Below, piece by piece: positions 1 to 11,435 of a DNA stretch of 35,639 nucleotides. A program made the translations under genes and the position numbers. The stretch covers positions 1 to 35,639 of the forward strand of contig SEAY01000026.1 of assembly GCA_004144865.1 (NCBI GenBank). Reading direction: 5' to 3'. The notes under the pieces are model-generated. The model was not told where the DNA came from and ran no database searches. It saw nothing but the letters and a program-made list of their open reading frames with translations. This DNA comes from Comamonadaceae bacterium. GTDB taxonomy: Bacteria; Pseudomonadota; Gammaproteobacteria; Burkholderiales; Burkholderiaceae_C. Each line of letters opens with the position of its first letter. Position 1 is the first letter of the stretch.

Positions 1-2
1 CC

Positions 3-1699
3 GACACGCCCACCACGGCCACTCTCGTGGTGGCGCCCGTGAACGATCCGCCGTCCACGCTGCCCGTCACGCTGCCGGCGATGGCCGAGGACGGCACCAT
101 CGTCATCACGCCGGCCGACTTGCTGGCCAACGCCGCAGATGTGGACGGCGATGGGCTCATGGTGGTCAACCTGGCGGCGAGCAGCGGCAGCCTGGTGGCC
201 AACGCCGACGGCACGTGGAGCTTCACGCCGGATGCGAATTCCGGCGGCACGGTCACCTTCAGCTACGACGTCACGGATGGAACCGCCACGGCGGCAGGCA
301 CCGCGAGCCTGATGGTCACGCCGGTCAACGATGCCCCCACGACGACGCCCGTGAGCCTGCCCGGGATGGCCGAGGACGGCGGCACCATCGTGATCACGCC
401 CGCGGACCTGCTCGGTTCTGCGGGGGATGTGGATGGCGACGCGCTCACAGTGGTCAACCTGACGGCGAGCAGCGGCAGCCTCGTGGCCAACGCCGACGGC
501 ACGTGGAGCTTCACGCCCTCGCGGGATTTCAACGGCACGGTGAGCTTCACGTACGACGTGAGCGACGGCGCCGCCATGGTGCGCGGGACAGCCAGCCTCG
601 CCGTGACCCCGGTGGCCGACGCACCGGTGGGCGGGGCCGACAGCGTGGGGACCGTGCAGGACACGCCGCTGACCATCGCCCCGGGCGTGCTGCTGGCCAA
701 CGACCGCGATGCGGACGGTGGCGCGCTGGCGATCTCCGGCGTGGCGGCAGGCACTGGCGGCTCCGTCACGCTCAACGCGGACGGCAGCATCACCTTCCGT
801 CCGGATGCCGGCTTCCAGGGCAGGGCGACCTTCACGTACACGGTCAGCGACGGGGCGCTCGACACCCTCGTGCCGGTCGCCATCGACGTGGCGGCGCAGG
901 ACGCCCAGGTCCTGCCCGTTCCTCCTGCGCCGTCCGCGCCTCCTGCGCCGCCGGCGCCCCCCGCGCCTCCCGCGGCCGTGCCACCGCCGCCGGCAGGTGC
1001 CGCGCCCGCACCGCTGCCGGCCAGCCCCGCCCCGGAGCCGCCAGCTTCGGCCCCCGCTGCACCTGCGATCCTTCCCGTGACGGCGGCACTTGCTCCCGCC
1101 GCGCAAAGCAGCAGCGCACCGCCGCCGCGCGCGGCGCGCGCCGCCGAGTCCTTGCAGGAGGCGCTCGGCCCCGGCATGGAGGCGCCCATCGCGACGCTGC
1201 ATGCGGGCAGCCTGTCGTTCGGTGCGGCGCCACAGCGGCTCGCCCTGCAGGCGGACGGCGCACGCGTCTTCTCCACGGTGGTTTTCGACCGCGCCGGCCT
1301 GCAACTGATCGCGGCGCAAGGCCCCGATTTCGCGCTCGCCCAGTTCGGCATCGAGAGCCGCCCGGAGGGCGCACGGCTGGAGGACTTCCAGCGGTCCATC
1401 CGTTCGGCCGCGTTCGCCAGCGAGCTCGATCGCCTGCGTGAGGCGGTGCGCGACGAACTGGACCTGGAGAAGTCGGTGACGATCTCCGTGGTCAGCGTGT
1501 CCCTCGGCCTGTCCTTCGTCTATGTGCTGTGGCTGATCCGCGGTGGCGTGCTCCTGGGCAGCTACCTCTCCGCGCTGCCCGCCTGGCGCATCCTCGACCC
1601 GCTGCCCGTGCTCGCCCGCTCCGGCGACGAGGCCGAGGAGGAGGACGAGCCCCTGGCCGCGGATCGCCCGGACGGCCGCAACACCTTGCGGGGCTTCGG

Positions 1700-1703
<4 letters not shown>
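3..1703 (+). CDS. Tandem Ig/cadherin-like repeat protein with C-terminal membrane anchor (5' partial)
   Basis: The frame is open through the left edge, so the true start lies outside; 566 residues are visible. Three roughly 95-residue Ig/cadherin-like modules follow each other (about bases 50-325, 340-615, 630-895). Each has the acidic DVDGD-type calcium-binding-like turn and a '[10 protein letters not shown]'-type strand; the first two end in 'VTPV(N/A)DAP'. A Pro/Ala-rich linker follows (about 900-1130), then a globular stretch, a charged helix, and a hydrophobic segment at about 1480-1560 that should cross the membrane, with an acidic cytoplasmic tail. Proteins of this kind are large surface or periplasmic adhesin-like molecules. 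The C-terminal anchor argues for retention in the inner membrane rather than type I secretion. Its stop overlaps the TTG start of a hybrid histidine kinase by 3 bases (shared TTGA), suggesting coupled expression. The ligand is unknown. Confidence 0.8.
162..517 (+). repeat. Two near-identical 68-bp copies, 288 bp apart, inside the repeat protein
   Basis: Bases 162-229 and 450-517 differ at only about two positions. The spacing of 288 bp equals one 96-codon Ig-like module. The near identity at the DNA level, not only in protein, points to a recent duplication or to gene conversion between modules. Confidence 0.8.
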
Positions 1704-4167
<2,464 letters not shown>

Positions 4168-4171
<4 letters not shown>

Positions 4172-6117
4172 AGGGCGGGCACAATCCGATGATGGCAGGG
4201 ATGGACCAGGACACGGTGACACCGGCGCCGGGCGCGGGCAGGGAGGGCAGCGACAGCTTGTCGACGCACCCGACCGTCTTCGCGCCCGGGGAAGACAGGC
4301 TCAGCGAGCAGGAGCTGCGGGCGCTGTCGCCGCAGGACATGCTGTGGAGCCACCGCTCCAGCGCCGGGCTCTCGCAGGCGTTGATCATGATGGTCGACGA
4401 CGAGATGCTCAACATCGAGATGACGCAGGCCTTCCTGATGGAGGCCGGCTACCGCCATTTCGTGCAGACCGACCAGCCCGAACTGGCCGTGCCCATGATG
4501 CGCCGCGAGGTCCCCGGCGTGCTGCTGCTGGACCTGAGCATGCCCCGCGTGAGCGGACTGGAGATCCTCGCCGCGATGCGCGACGACGCCGTGCTGCGCC
4601 ACGTGCCGGTGATCGTCCTCACCAGCAGCACCGATCCGCAGGTGAAGCTCAAGGCGCTGGCGCTCGGCGCCATGGACTTCCTCTCCAAGCCGGTGGATCC
4701 GAGCGAACTGGGCCTGCGCATCCGCAACACGCTGGCCGCGAGCGCCTACCGCGAGTACCTGAGCCAGCACGATGCCCTCACCGGCCTGCCCAACAAGCAG
4801 GCGTACCGCCGCGACGCCGCCAACGTGCTGTCGGAGGCCACGGCGAACGGCCACTCGGGCGCGCTGCTGCACATCGGCGTCGACGCGCTCGGACGCATCA
4901 ACGACGCCCTCGGCCGGGTGCTGGGTGACCAGCTGCTGCAACGGGTGGCCAAGCGCCTGGCGAGCTGCGTGCAGACCGAAGCCGGCGGGGAGCTCTCGTC
5001 CGACCAGCACCAGCCCTCGCTGTACCGCTTCGATGGCGACGAGTTCGCCGTCATCGTGCCCTACATGGAAGGCGTGCACAGCGCCGCGGCCTTCATCAAC
5101 AAGCTGCTGGAGGACTCCACCGTGAGCTTCCGCCGGCAGGGCGCGCCGGAGCTGTTCGTCACCTGCAGCGTGGGCGTGTCGGTGTTCCCGGGCGACGGGC
5201 TGGACCCCGATGTGCTGACGCGCAACGCCGGCCTGGCGCTGCGCCATGCCAAGCAGGCCGGGCCGCATCGCTACGAGTTCTTCTCGCCGCAGTTCAACGA
5301 GCAGGCCATGAGCCGGCTCGACCTGAGCGCCGAGCTGCGGCACGCGATCGGCCGCGACGAGATCGAGCTGCTGTACGAACCGGTGGTGGACCTGGCCAAC
5401 ACGCGCCTGGTGGGTGCCGGCACCATCGTGCGCTGGAAGCACGCATCCGGCCGCATCATCGAGGGCGACGAGCTGCTGGAGCTCGCGGGCAGCTCCGAGA
5501 TGGACGTGGCGCTCACCGAGTGGGTGCTGGACCAGCTGCGCAAGCACGTGAAGAACTGGCGGGCCGCCGGCCTGCAACCGGTGACCATCGGGGTGAAGGC
5601 TTCGCTCGCGCACATGCATCCGCGGGACCTGGTGCACCTGGTGAATGCCGCCGTCGCGGGCGGCATCGAGCCGAAGCTGCTGTCGCTGGAGCTGCAGCAG
5701 ATGAGCGCGCTGCAGGACCTCCCGGCCAAGGAAGTGGCTTCCGTGGTCGCATTGCGCCGCAAGGGGCTGCGCCTGTCGCTGGACCGCTTCGGCGCCACGG
5801 CGTCGGTGGCGCAGCTGCGCCAGCTGCCGTGCGACGAGATCAAGGTGGACGCGTCCTTCATGCGCGACCTGGAGAAGGATTCCACGCTGCAGGCCATGCT
5901 GCTGGGCCTGGGCGACTTCGGCAAGCGGGTGCGCGTCACCTGCGTGGCCTGCGGCGTGGACACCCCGCAGAAGCTGGAGTTCCTGCGCAAGCACGGCTGG
6001 GACCAGGCCCAGGGGCTGGTGTTCGGCGAACCGCTGTCCGGGCTGAACTTCGCGGCGCGCTGGCTCACCCGCAGCGGCAAGCCGCAGCGGGTGCCGTTGC
6101 CCGGCGAGGGCGCCTGA
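4168..6117 (+). CDS. Response regulator with GGDEF and degenerate EAL domains
   Basis: 649 residues from the ATG that overlaps the kinase stop (ATGA); an internal ATG at 4189 is an alternative start. An N-terminal receiver (about 70-190) has D77/D78, phospho-acceptor D122 in 'LLLDLSMPRVSG' and K174. A GGDEF domain (about 200-370) carries 'DGDEF' (289-293) in place of GGDEF. An EAL-like domain (about 385-635) has lost key residues: the EAL triplet is GTI (418-420), the usual metal-binding 'DDFG' is 'DRFG' (539-542), and the Asn of the 'NxS' strand is Lys. Phosphodiesterase activity is therefore unlikely. Cyclase activity is uncertain, because DGDEF is not one of the common active variants. It probably acts as a phosphorylation-controlled c-di-GMP synthase or as a c-di-GMP/GTP-binding effector downstream of the kinase. 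Confidence 0.9.
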
Positions 6118-6184
6118 AGCGCCGGCGCCCGGCTCCAGGAGCCTAGTGGAATCCACCGGGTAGGCACGCGCGGCGCGCGAGGCG

Positions 6185-6225
6185 TAGACTGGCCGCGGCC
6201 CCTTCCGGGCCGTCCGTTCAGGAGG
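6185..6225 (+). promoter_or_regulatory. Leader of the Kor-like operon: weak -10, hairpin and strong SD
   Basis: The 113-base gap before the flavoprotein holds a -10-like TAGACT (6185-6190) without a convincing -35. A 6-bp GC hairpin follows (6196-6201 with 6207-6212), then the ribosome binding site AGGAGG at 6220-6225, five bases before a TTG. The strong SD decides the TTG start. The promoter itself is a guess. Confidence 0.4.
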
Positions 6226-6230
6226 CCCGC

Positions 6231-8054
6231 TTGCAGCCGACGAACATCGCCAATCCGGCGTACTTCCACAAGGTGGTGGACTGCCAGTGGGCGTGCCCCG
6301 CGCACACCCCCGTGCCCGAATACATCCGCCTGGTCGCCCAGGGTCGCTACGGCGACGCCTACATGGTGAACTGGGTCTCCAACGTCTTCCCCGGCATCCT
6401 CGGACGCACTTGCGACCGCCCCTGCGAGCCCGCGTGCAGGCGCGGACGGGTGGAAGAGAGCAACACCGGGCAGCCCGAGCCGGTGGCGATCTGCCGCCTC
6501 AAGCGCGTTGCCGCGGACATGAAGGAGGACGTGCGGGGCCGCATGCCGCAGCGCGCGCCACGCAACGGGCGGCGCGTCGCCTGCGTGGGCGCGGGCCCGG
6601 CCTCGCTGACCGTGGCGCGCGACCTCGCGCCCCTGGGCTACGACGTGACCGTCTTCGATGGCGAGCAACGCCCGGGCGGCTTCATGTGGACGCAGATCCC
6701 GCGCTTCCGCCTGCCCGAGTCGGTGATCGAGGAGGAGACCGGCTATGTCTTCGCGCTCGGGGCGAACTTCGCGGGCGGCCAGCGCATCGAGTCGATGCAA
6801 TGGCTGCTGGGGCAGGGCTACGACGCCATCTTCGTGGGCTGCGGCGCGCCGCGCGGGCGCGACCTGGACCTGCCGGGCCGGCGCGAGGCCGCGGCGCAGG
6901 TCCACGTCGGCATCGACTGGCTGGCGTCGGTCTCCTTCGGCCACGTGACGAGCATAGGCCGGCGGGTGATCGTGCTCGGGGGCGGCAACACGGCGATGGA
7001 CTGCTGCCGCTCCGCGCGGCGCCTGGGCGGCACCGACGTGAAGGTGATCGTGCGCAGCGGCTTCGAGGAGATGAAGGCGTCGCCCTGGGAGAAGGAGGAC
7101 GCCATGCACGAGGGCATCCCCATCCTCAACTACCACGTGCCCAAGGCGTTCGTGCACGAGGGCGGTCGGCTCACCGGCATGACCTTCGAGGTGGTGCGCG
7201 CGGAGTACGACGCGCAGGGACAGCGCAAGCTCGTGCCCACGGGCGAGCCCGACCCCTTCTTCCCCTGCGACGAGGTGCTGGTCGCCGTAGGCCAGGAGAA
7301 CGCCTTCCCCTGGATAGAGCGCGACTGCGGCATCGCCTTCGACCGCCGGGGGCTGCCGCGGCTCGATCCGGCGACCTTCCAGTCCTCCTTGCCGCATGTC
7401 TTCTTCGGCGGGGATGCCGCCTTCGGACCGAAGAACATCATCACCGCCGTCGCGCACGGGCACGAAGCGGCGATCTCGATCGACCGCCTGATGCAGGATG
7501 CCGACCTGCGCGCGCGGCCGGCGCCCACCGCGAACCTCATGTCGCAGAAGATGGGCATCCACGAGTGGAGCTACCACAACGAGACCTCGCTGGATGCGCG
7601 CTTCCGCGTGCCCTGGGCGCAGGCGGAGAAGGCGCTCGCCAGCATCCGCGTGGAGGTGGAGCTCGGCTTCGACGCGGCCACGGCTTTCCGCGAGGCGCAG
7701 CGCTGCCTCAACTGCGACGTGCAGACGGTGTTCAACCAGGGCGCCTGCATCGAGTGCGATGCCTGCGTCGACATCTGCCCGATGGACTGCATCACCTTCA
7801 CCGCCGACGGCGACGAGCCGGACCTGCGGCGGCGGCTGAAGGCGCCGGCGCTCAACCTCGCACAGGACCTCTACGTCTCGGGCCATCTCAAGACGGGCCG
7901 CGTGATGGTGAAGGACGAGGACGTCTGCCTGCACTGCGGCTTGTGCGCGGAGCGCTGCCCGACGGGGGCGTGGGACATGCAGAAGTTCCTGTTCAAGAGC
8001 GCCAGGGCCGGCGCGCGCGACCGCGCGGCGCCCAGGACGGAGGTCCACGCATGA
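6231..8054 (+). CDS. GltD-like FAD/NAD(P) oxidoreductase with ferredoxin domain (KorC-like subunit)
   Basis: 607 residues, TTG start set by a strong AGGAGG. The N-terminal domain has the GltD-type cysteines C18, C22, C61, C65 and C69. An FAD-binding 'GAGPAS' lies at 120-125 and a second Rossmann motif 'LGGGNTAMD' at about 249-257. The C-terminal third is ferredoxin-like, with cysteines 492/495, 506/509/512/516 and 566/569/572/576 (two CxxCxxC...CP motifs). The family moves electrons between NAD(P)H and Fe-S clusters. The gene overlaps the 2-oxoacid oxidoreductase alpha gene by 4 bases (ATGA). The same three-part set is known as the KorABC 2-oxoglutarate:NADP+ oxidoreductase of Azoarcus evansii, so this is probably the subunit passing electrons from the oxidoreductase to NAD(P)+. 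Cofactor preference and keto-acid substrate cannot be read from the sequence. Confidence 0.87.
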   Translation: MQPTNIANPAYFHKVVDCQWACPAHTPVPEYIRLVAQGRYGDAYMVNWVSNVFPGILGRTCDRPCEPACRRGRVEESNTGQPEPVAICRLKRVAADMKEDVRGRMPQRAPRNGRRVACVGAGPASLTVARDLAPLGYDVTVFDGEQRPGGFMWTQIPRFRLPESVIEEETGYVFALGANFAGGQRIESMQWLLGQGYDAIFVGCGAPRGRDLDLPGRREAAAQVHVGIDWLASVSFGHVTSIGRRVIVLGGGNTAMDCCRSARRLGGTDVKVIVRSGFEEMKASPWEKEDAMHEGIPILNYHVPKAFVHEGGRLTGMTFEVVRAEYDAQGQRKLVPTGEPDPFFPCDEVLVAVGQENAFPWIERDCGIAFDRRGLPRLDPATFQSSLPHVFFGGDAAFGPKNIITAVAHGHEAAISIDRLMQDADLRARPAPTANLMSQKMGIHEWSYHNETSLDARFRVPWAQAEKALASIRVEVELGFDAATAFREAQRCLNCDVQTVFNQGACIECDACVDICPMDCITFTADGDEPDLRRRLKAPALNLAQDLYVSGHLKTGRVMVKDEDVCLHCGLCAERCPTGAWDMQKFLFKSARAGARDRAAPRTEVHA

Positions 8055-9883
8055 ACCTCGCCGCACGCATCGAGGCCGTCAACGACTTCGTGATCAAGTT
8101 CGCCAACGTGAACGGGTCCGGTTCGGCGTCCGCCAACGAGCTGTTCGCCAAGTCCATCCTGCGCATGGGCGTGCCGGTGAGCCCGCGCAACATCTTCCCC
8201 AGCAACATCCAGGGCCTGCCCACCTGGTACGAGGTGCGGGTGAGCGAGCAGGGCTGGCTGGGCCGCCGCGGCGGCGTGGACATGATGGTGGCCATGAACC
8301 CGCAGACCTGGGATGCGGACGTGGCGGAGATCTCGCCCGGCGGCTACCTCTTCTACGACAACACGCGCCCGCTGCCGCCCGCCGCCTTCCGCCAGGACGT
8401 CCACGTGATCGGCATGCCGCTCACGGAGATCTGCAACGCGGTCTATTCCGACCCGCGCCAGCGCCAGCTGTTCAAGAACATCGTCTACGTCGGCGCGCTG
8501 TCGGTGCTGCTGGAGATCGACCCCGCGGAGATCGAGAAACTGTTCGGCGAGCAGTACCGGGGCAAGGAGAAGCTGCTCGCCTCCAACGTGCAGGCGCTGC
8601 AGCTCGGGCGCGAGTTCGCGCAGGAGCACCTGCGCACGCCCCTGGGCATCCGCGTGCGCCGTGCCGACCGCGTGGGCGACAGCATCTTCGTCGACGGCAA
8701 CAGCGCCGCGGCGCTCGGTTGCGTCTATGGCGGCGCCACGGTCGCTGCCTGGTATCCGATCACGCCGTCCTCCTCCGTGGCCGAGGCCTTCCAGCGCTAC
8801 TGCGGCAAGTTGCGCGTGGATGCCGACACCGGCCAGAACCGCTACGCCATCGTGCAGGCCGAGGACGAGATCGCCTCCATCGGCATGGTGGTGGGCGCCG
8901 GCTGGAACGGCGCGCGGGCCTTCACGGCGACCTCGGGGCCGGGCGTGTCGCTGATGACGGAGTTCATCGGGCTCGCCTACTTCGCGGAGATCCCCGTGAC
9001 CATCATCGACGTGCAGCGCGGCGGGCCGTCCACGGGCATGCCGACGCGCACGCAGCAAGCGGACATCCTGGCCTGCGCCCACGCATCGCATGGCGACACC
9101 AAGCACGTGCTGCTGTTGCCCGAGGATCCGCACGAATGCTTCGAGCACGCGGCGCTGGCCCTGGACCTCGCCGACCGGCTGCAGACCCCGGTGTTCGTGA
9201 TGAGCGACCTGGACATCGGCATGAACCAGCGCCTGTGCAAGCCCTTCGCGTGGGAGGAGGGCAGGGCCTACGACCGCGGCAAGGTGATGAGCGCGGACGA
9301 ACTCGAGGCCGGCCGCGATTTCGGCCGCTACAAGGACGTGGACGGCGACGGGATTCCCTGGCGCACGCTGCCGGGGACGCACGCGACCAAGGGTTCGTAC
9401 TTCACGCGCGGAACCACGCGCGACCCGTACGCGCGCTACTCCGAGCGCGGCCCCGACTACGTCTACAACATGGAGCGGCTGCTGCGGAAGTTCCGCACCG
9501 CGGCGGAGCTGGTGCCGCAGCCCGTCGTGCGCCGCGCGGAACGCGACACGGGGCTGGGCGTCATCTACTTCGGCTCCACGAGCCCCGCGATGCACGAAGC
9601 CCTCGAGGAACTGGCCGCGCAGGGCATCCACCTCGACGCCATGCGCCTGCGGGCCTACCCTTTCCCGGACAGCGTCGCCGACTTCATCGCGCGCCACGAC
9701 CGCGTGTTCGTCGTCGAGCAGAACCGCGATGCGCAGATGCGCACGCTGCTGGTCGACGAGCTCGAGGCCGAGCCCGCGCGGCTGGTCAAGGTGCTGCACT
9801 ACGACGGCACGCCCATCACGGCGCGCTTCATCGCGCAGGCGGTCACGGCGCACGTCCACGCGCTGCGGGAGAAGATGGAATGA
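8051..9883 (+). CDS. 2-oxoacid:acceptor oxidoreductase, fused gamma-alpha subunit (KorA-like)
   Basis: 610 residues from an ATG overlapping the flavoprotein stop. Residues 1-190 form the gamma (POR/KorC-type) domain, starting directly with 'NDFVIKFANVNGSGSASAN'. From about 210 comes the alpha, pyrimidine-binding TPP domain with the diagnostic 'YPITPSS' (235-241) and 'QAEDEIASIGMVVGAGWNGA'. The C-terminal transketolase-like domain follows. This gamma-alpha fusion is the usual form of aerobic 2-oxoglutarate:ferredoxin oxidoreductases. The enzyme would oxidatively decarboxylate a 2-oxoacid to an acyl-CoA together with the beta subunit, whose ATG overlaps this stop by 4 bases. The exact substrate (2-oxoglutarate, pyruvate or branched-chain) is not settled. 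Confidence 0.92.
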   Translation: MNLAARIEAVNDFVIKFANVNGSGSASANELFAKSILRMGVPVSPRNIFPSNIQGLPTWYEVRVSEQGWLGRRGGVDMMVAMNPQTWDADVAEISPGGYLFYDNTRPLPPAAFRQDVHVIGMPLTEICNAVYSDPRQRQLFKNIVYVGALSVLLEIDPAEIEKLFGEQYRGKEKLLASNVQALQLGREFAQEHLRTPLGIRVRRADRVGDSIFVDGNSAAALGCVYGGATVAAWYPITPSSSVAEAFQRYCGKLRVDADTGQNRYAIVQAEDEIASIGMVVGAGWNGARAFTATSGPGVSLMTEFIGLAYFAEIPVTIIDVQRGGPSTGMPTRTQQADILACAHASHGDTKHVLLLPEDPHECFEHAALALDLADRLQTPVFVMSDLDIGMNQRLCKPFAWEEGRAYDRGKVMSADELEAGRDFGRYKDVDGDGIPWRTLPGTHATKGSYFTRGTTRDPYARYSERGPDYVYNMERLLRKFRTAAELVPQPVVRRAERDTGLGVIYFGSTSPAMHEALEELAAQGIHLDAMRLRAYPFPDSVADFIARHDRVFVVEQNRDAQMRTLLVDELEAEPARLVKVLHYDGTPITARFIAQAVTAHVHALREKME

Positions 9884-10935
9884 CCTGGATCGCCAAGCCC
9901 CCGCTGCACCACCCCACGCTCGAGAAGAATCGCGTGGGCTACACCCGGCGCGACTACGAAGGCAAGATCTCGACCCTGTGCGCGGGCTGCGGCCACGACT
10001 CGATCTCCGCCGCGATCATCCAGGCCTGCTGGGAGCTGGACATCGAGCCGCACCGGGTGGCCAAGCTCTCCGGCATCGGCTGCAGCAGCAAGACGCCGGA
10101 CTACTTCCTCGGCGCCTCGCACGGCTTCAACACCGTGCACGGGCGCATGCCGTCCGTGCTGACCGGCGCCAACCTCGCCAACCGCGACCTGCTGTACCTG
10201 GGCGTTTCCGGCGACGGCGATTCGGCGTCCATCGGGCTCGGCCAGTTCGCGCACGCCATGCGGCGCGGCGTGCGGATGGCCTACATCGTCGAGAACAACG
10301 GCGTGTACGGCCTCACCAAGGGCCAGTTCTCCGCCACGGCCGACAGCGGGTCGAAGAGCAAGAAGGGCGTGGTCAACAGCGACAGCCCCGTCGACCTGGT
10401 GGCGATGGCGCTGCAGCTCGGTGCCACCTATGTGGCGCGCGCGTTCTCGGGCGACAAGGTGCAGCTCGTGCCGCTGATCAAGGGCGCCATGACCCACGGC
10501 GGCGCGGCCTTCATCGACGTGATCAGTCCCTGCGTGGCCTTCAACAACCATCCGGGCAGCACCAAGAGCTACGACTACGTGCGCGAGCACAACGAGGCCG
10601 TGAGCCGCATCGACTTCATCGCGCCGCGCGAGGAGATCACGGCGCAGGCGCGGCCCGGCGAAGCGGTGGACGTGCGCCAGCATGACGGCACGCTGCTGCG
10701 CCTGCGCAGCCTGCACGCGGAATACGACGCCACCGACCGCTTCGCCGCCATGGCCTTCATGCAGGCGCACCAGGCGCGCGGCGAGATCCTGACGGGCCTG
10801 CTCTACGTGGACCCGCTCGCCACCGACCTGCACACGGCGCTCAATACCACCGCGCGCCCGCTCAACACCCTGGCCGCGCCGGACCTGTGCCCCGGCGGGC
10901 GCGTGCTGGACAAGATCAACGGTTCCCTGCGGTAG
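9880..10935 (+). CDS. 2-oxoacid:acceptor oxidoreductase beta (TPP) subunit (KorB-like)
   Basis: 351 residues. 'CAGCGH' (C34, C37), C68 in 'GIGCSS' and a later Cys in 'SPCVAFNNH' match the 4Fe-4S ligands of OFOR beta subunits. The TPP/Mg site is 'GDGDSASIG' (111-119) with the paired Asn of 'VENNGVYGLTKGQ' (139-140). It carries the thiamine diphosphate and a cluster and pairs with the preceding gamma-alpha subunit. Start: ATG in the ATGA overlap. Length is normal for proteobacterial KorB. A strong inverted repeat follows 1 base after the stop. Confidence 0.92.
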   Translation: MTWIAKPPLHHPTLEKNRVGYTRRDYEGKISTLCAGCGHDSISAAIIQACWELDIEPHRVAKLSGIGCSSKTPDYFLGASHGFNTVHGRMPSVLTGANLANRDLLYLGVSGDGDSASIGLGQFAHAMRRGVRMAYIVENNGVYGLTKGQFSATADSGSKSKKGVVNSDSPVDLVAMALQLGATYVARAFSGDKVQLVPLIKGAMTHGGAAFIDVISPCVAFNNHPGSTKSYDYVREHNEAVSRIDFIAPREEITAQARPGEAVDVRQHDGTLLRLRSLHAEYDATDRFAAMAFMQAHQARGEILTGLLYVDPLATDLHTALNTTARPLNTLAAPDLCPGGRVLDKINGSLR

Positions 10936-10960
10936 GGTGGGCTCGCCTCGCGAGCCCACC
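10936..10960. repeat. Perfect 11-bp inverted repeat with 3-nt loop
   Basis: GGTGGGCTCGC (10936-10946) and its exact complement (10950-10960) flank CTC, immediately after the korB-like stop. No T-run follows, so it is not a classical intrinsic terminator. Its form, 'GTAGGGTGGGC...GCCCACC', resembles dispersed extragenic palindromes of GC-rich proteobacteria. It may stabilise or end the three-gene transcript before the CBS gene. Confidence 0.7.
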
Positions 10961-10989
10961 ACACGGCGTTCACCTTCCAGGAGGCTGCC

Positions 10990-11430
10990 ATGCCCGAACG
11001 CACCGTCTTCCAGTCCATTCCCAAGCGCCACGTCCTGAGCCTGCCTCCGCATGCGAGCGTGTGGGAGGGGGCATGCGCGATGACCCGCGCCAACTGCGGC
11101 AGCGTCCTCGTGATGGAGCCGCCCGACCGGCTGGAGGGCATCGTGACCGAGCGCGACCTGATGACGCGCGTGGTGGCGCGCGCGCTGGACCCGAAGCAGA
11201 CCACGCTGGCGCAGGTGATGACGCCGCAGCCGCAATGCGTGGCGCCCGAGACCCGCGTGTCCGACGCCGTGCTGATCATGCTGGAGCGCGGCTTCCGCCA
11301 CCTGCCCATCGTGGGCCCGGACCGCAAGATCCTCGGCGTGTTCTCGATCCGCGACGCCCTGCCGCTCGAGATCGGCACGGCGCTGAGCGTGGCCGAGTTC
11401 AACGAGCAGGTGAACGACGCGCTGGGTTGA
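10990..11430 (+). CDS. Two-CBS-domain protein
   Basis: 146 residues, ATG preceded by AGGAGG (10979-10984). It consists almost wholly of a pair of CBS motifs, about 10-65 and 75-130, each with the 'G(I/V)(V/F)(T/S)xRD' ending ('GIVTERDL', 'GVFSIRDA'). Stand-alone CBS pairs bind adenine nucleotides or similar ligands and report energy or redox state to partners; the ligand here is unknown. It sits 54 bases after the oxidoreductase operon, across a palindrome, so co-transcription is possible but not shown. It converges on a minus-strand gene with only 5 bases between stops. Confidence 0.88.
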   Translation: MPERTVFQSIPKRHVLSLPPHASVWEGACAMTRANCGSVLVMEPPDRLEGIVTERDLMTRVVARALDPKQTTLAQVMTPQPQCVAPETRVSDAVLIMLERGFRHLPIVGPDRKILGVFSIRDALPLEIGTALSVAEFNEQVNDALG

Positions 11431-11435
11431 TCAGG

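Noticed and set aside
6287..9883. 1198-codon plus-strand frame spanning the flavoprotein and alpha subunit
   Set aside because: The first part is an out-of-frame, Arg-rich read of the flavoprotein gene; only the part from 8051 is real protein. It is not a fusion.
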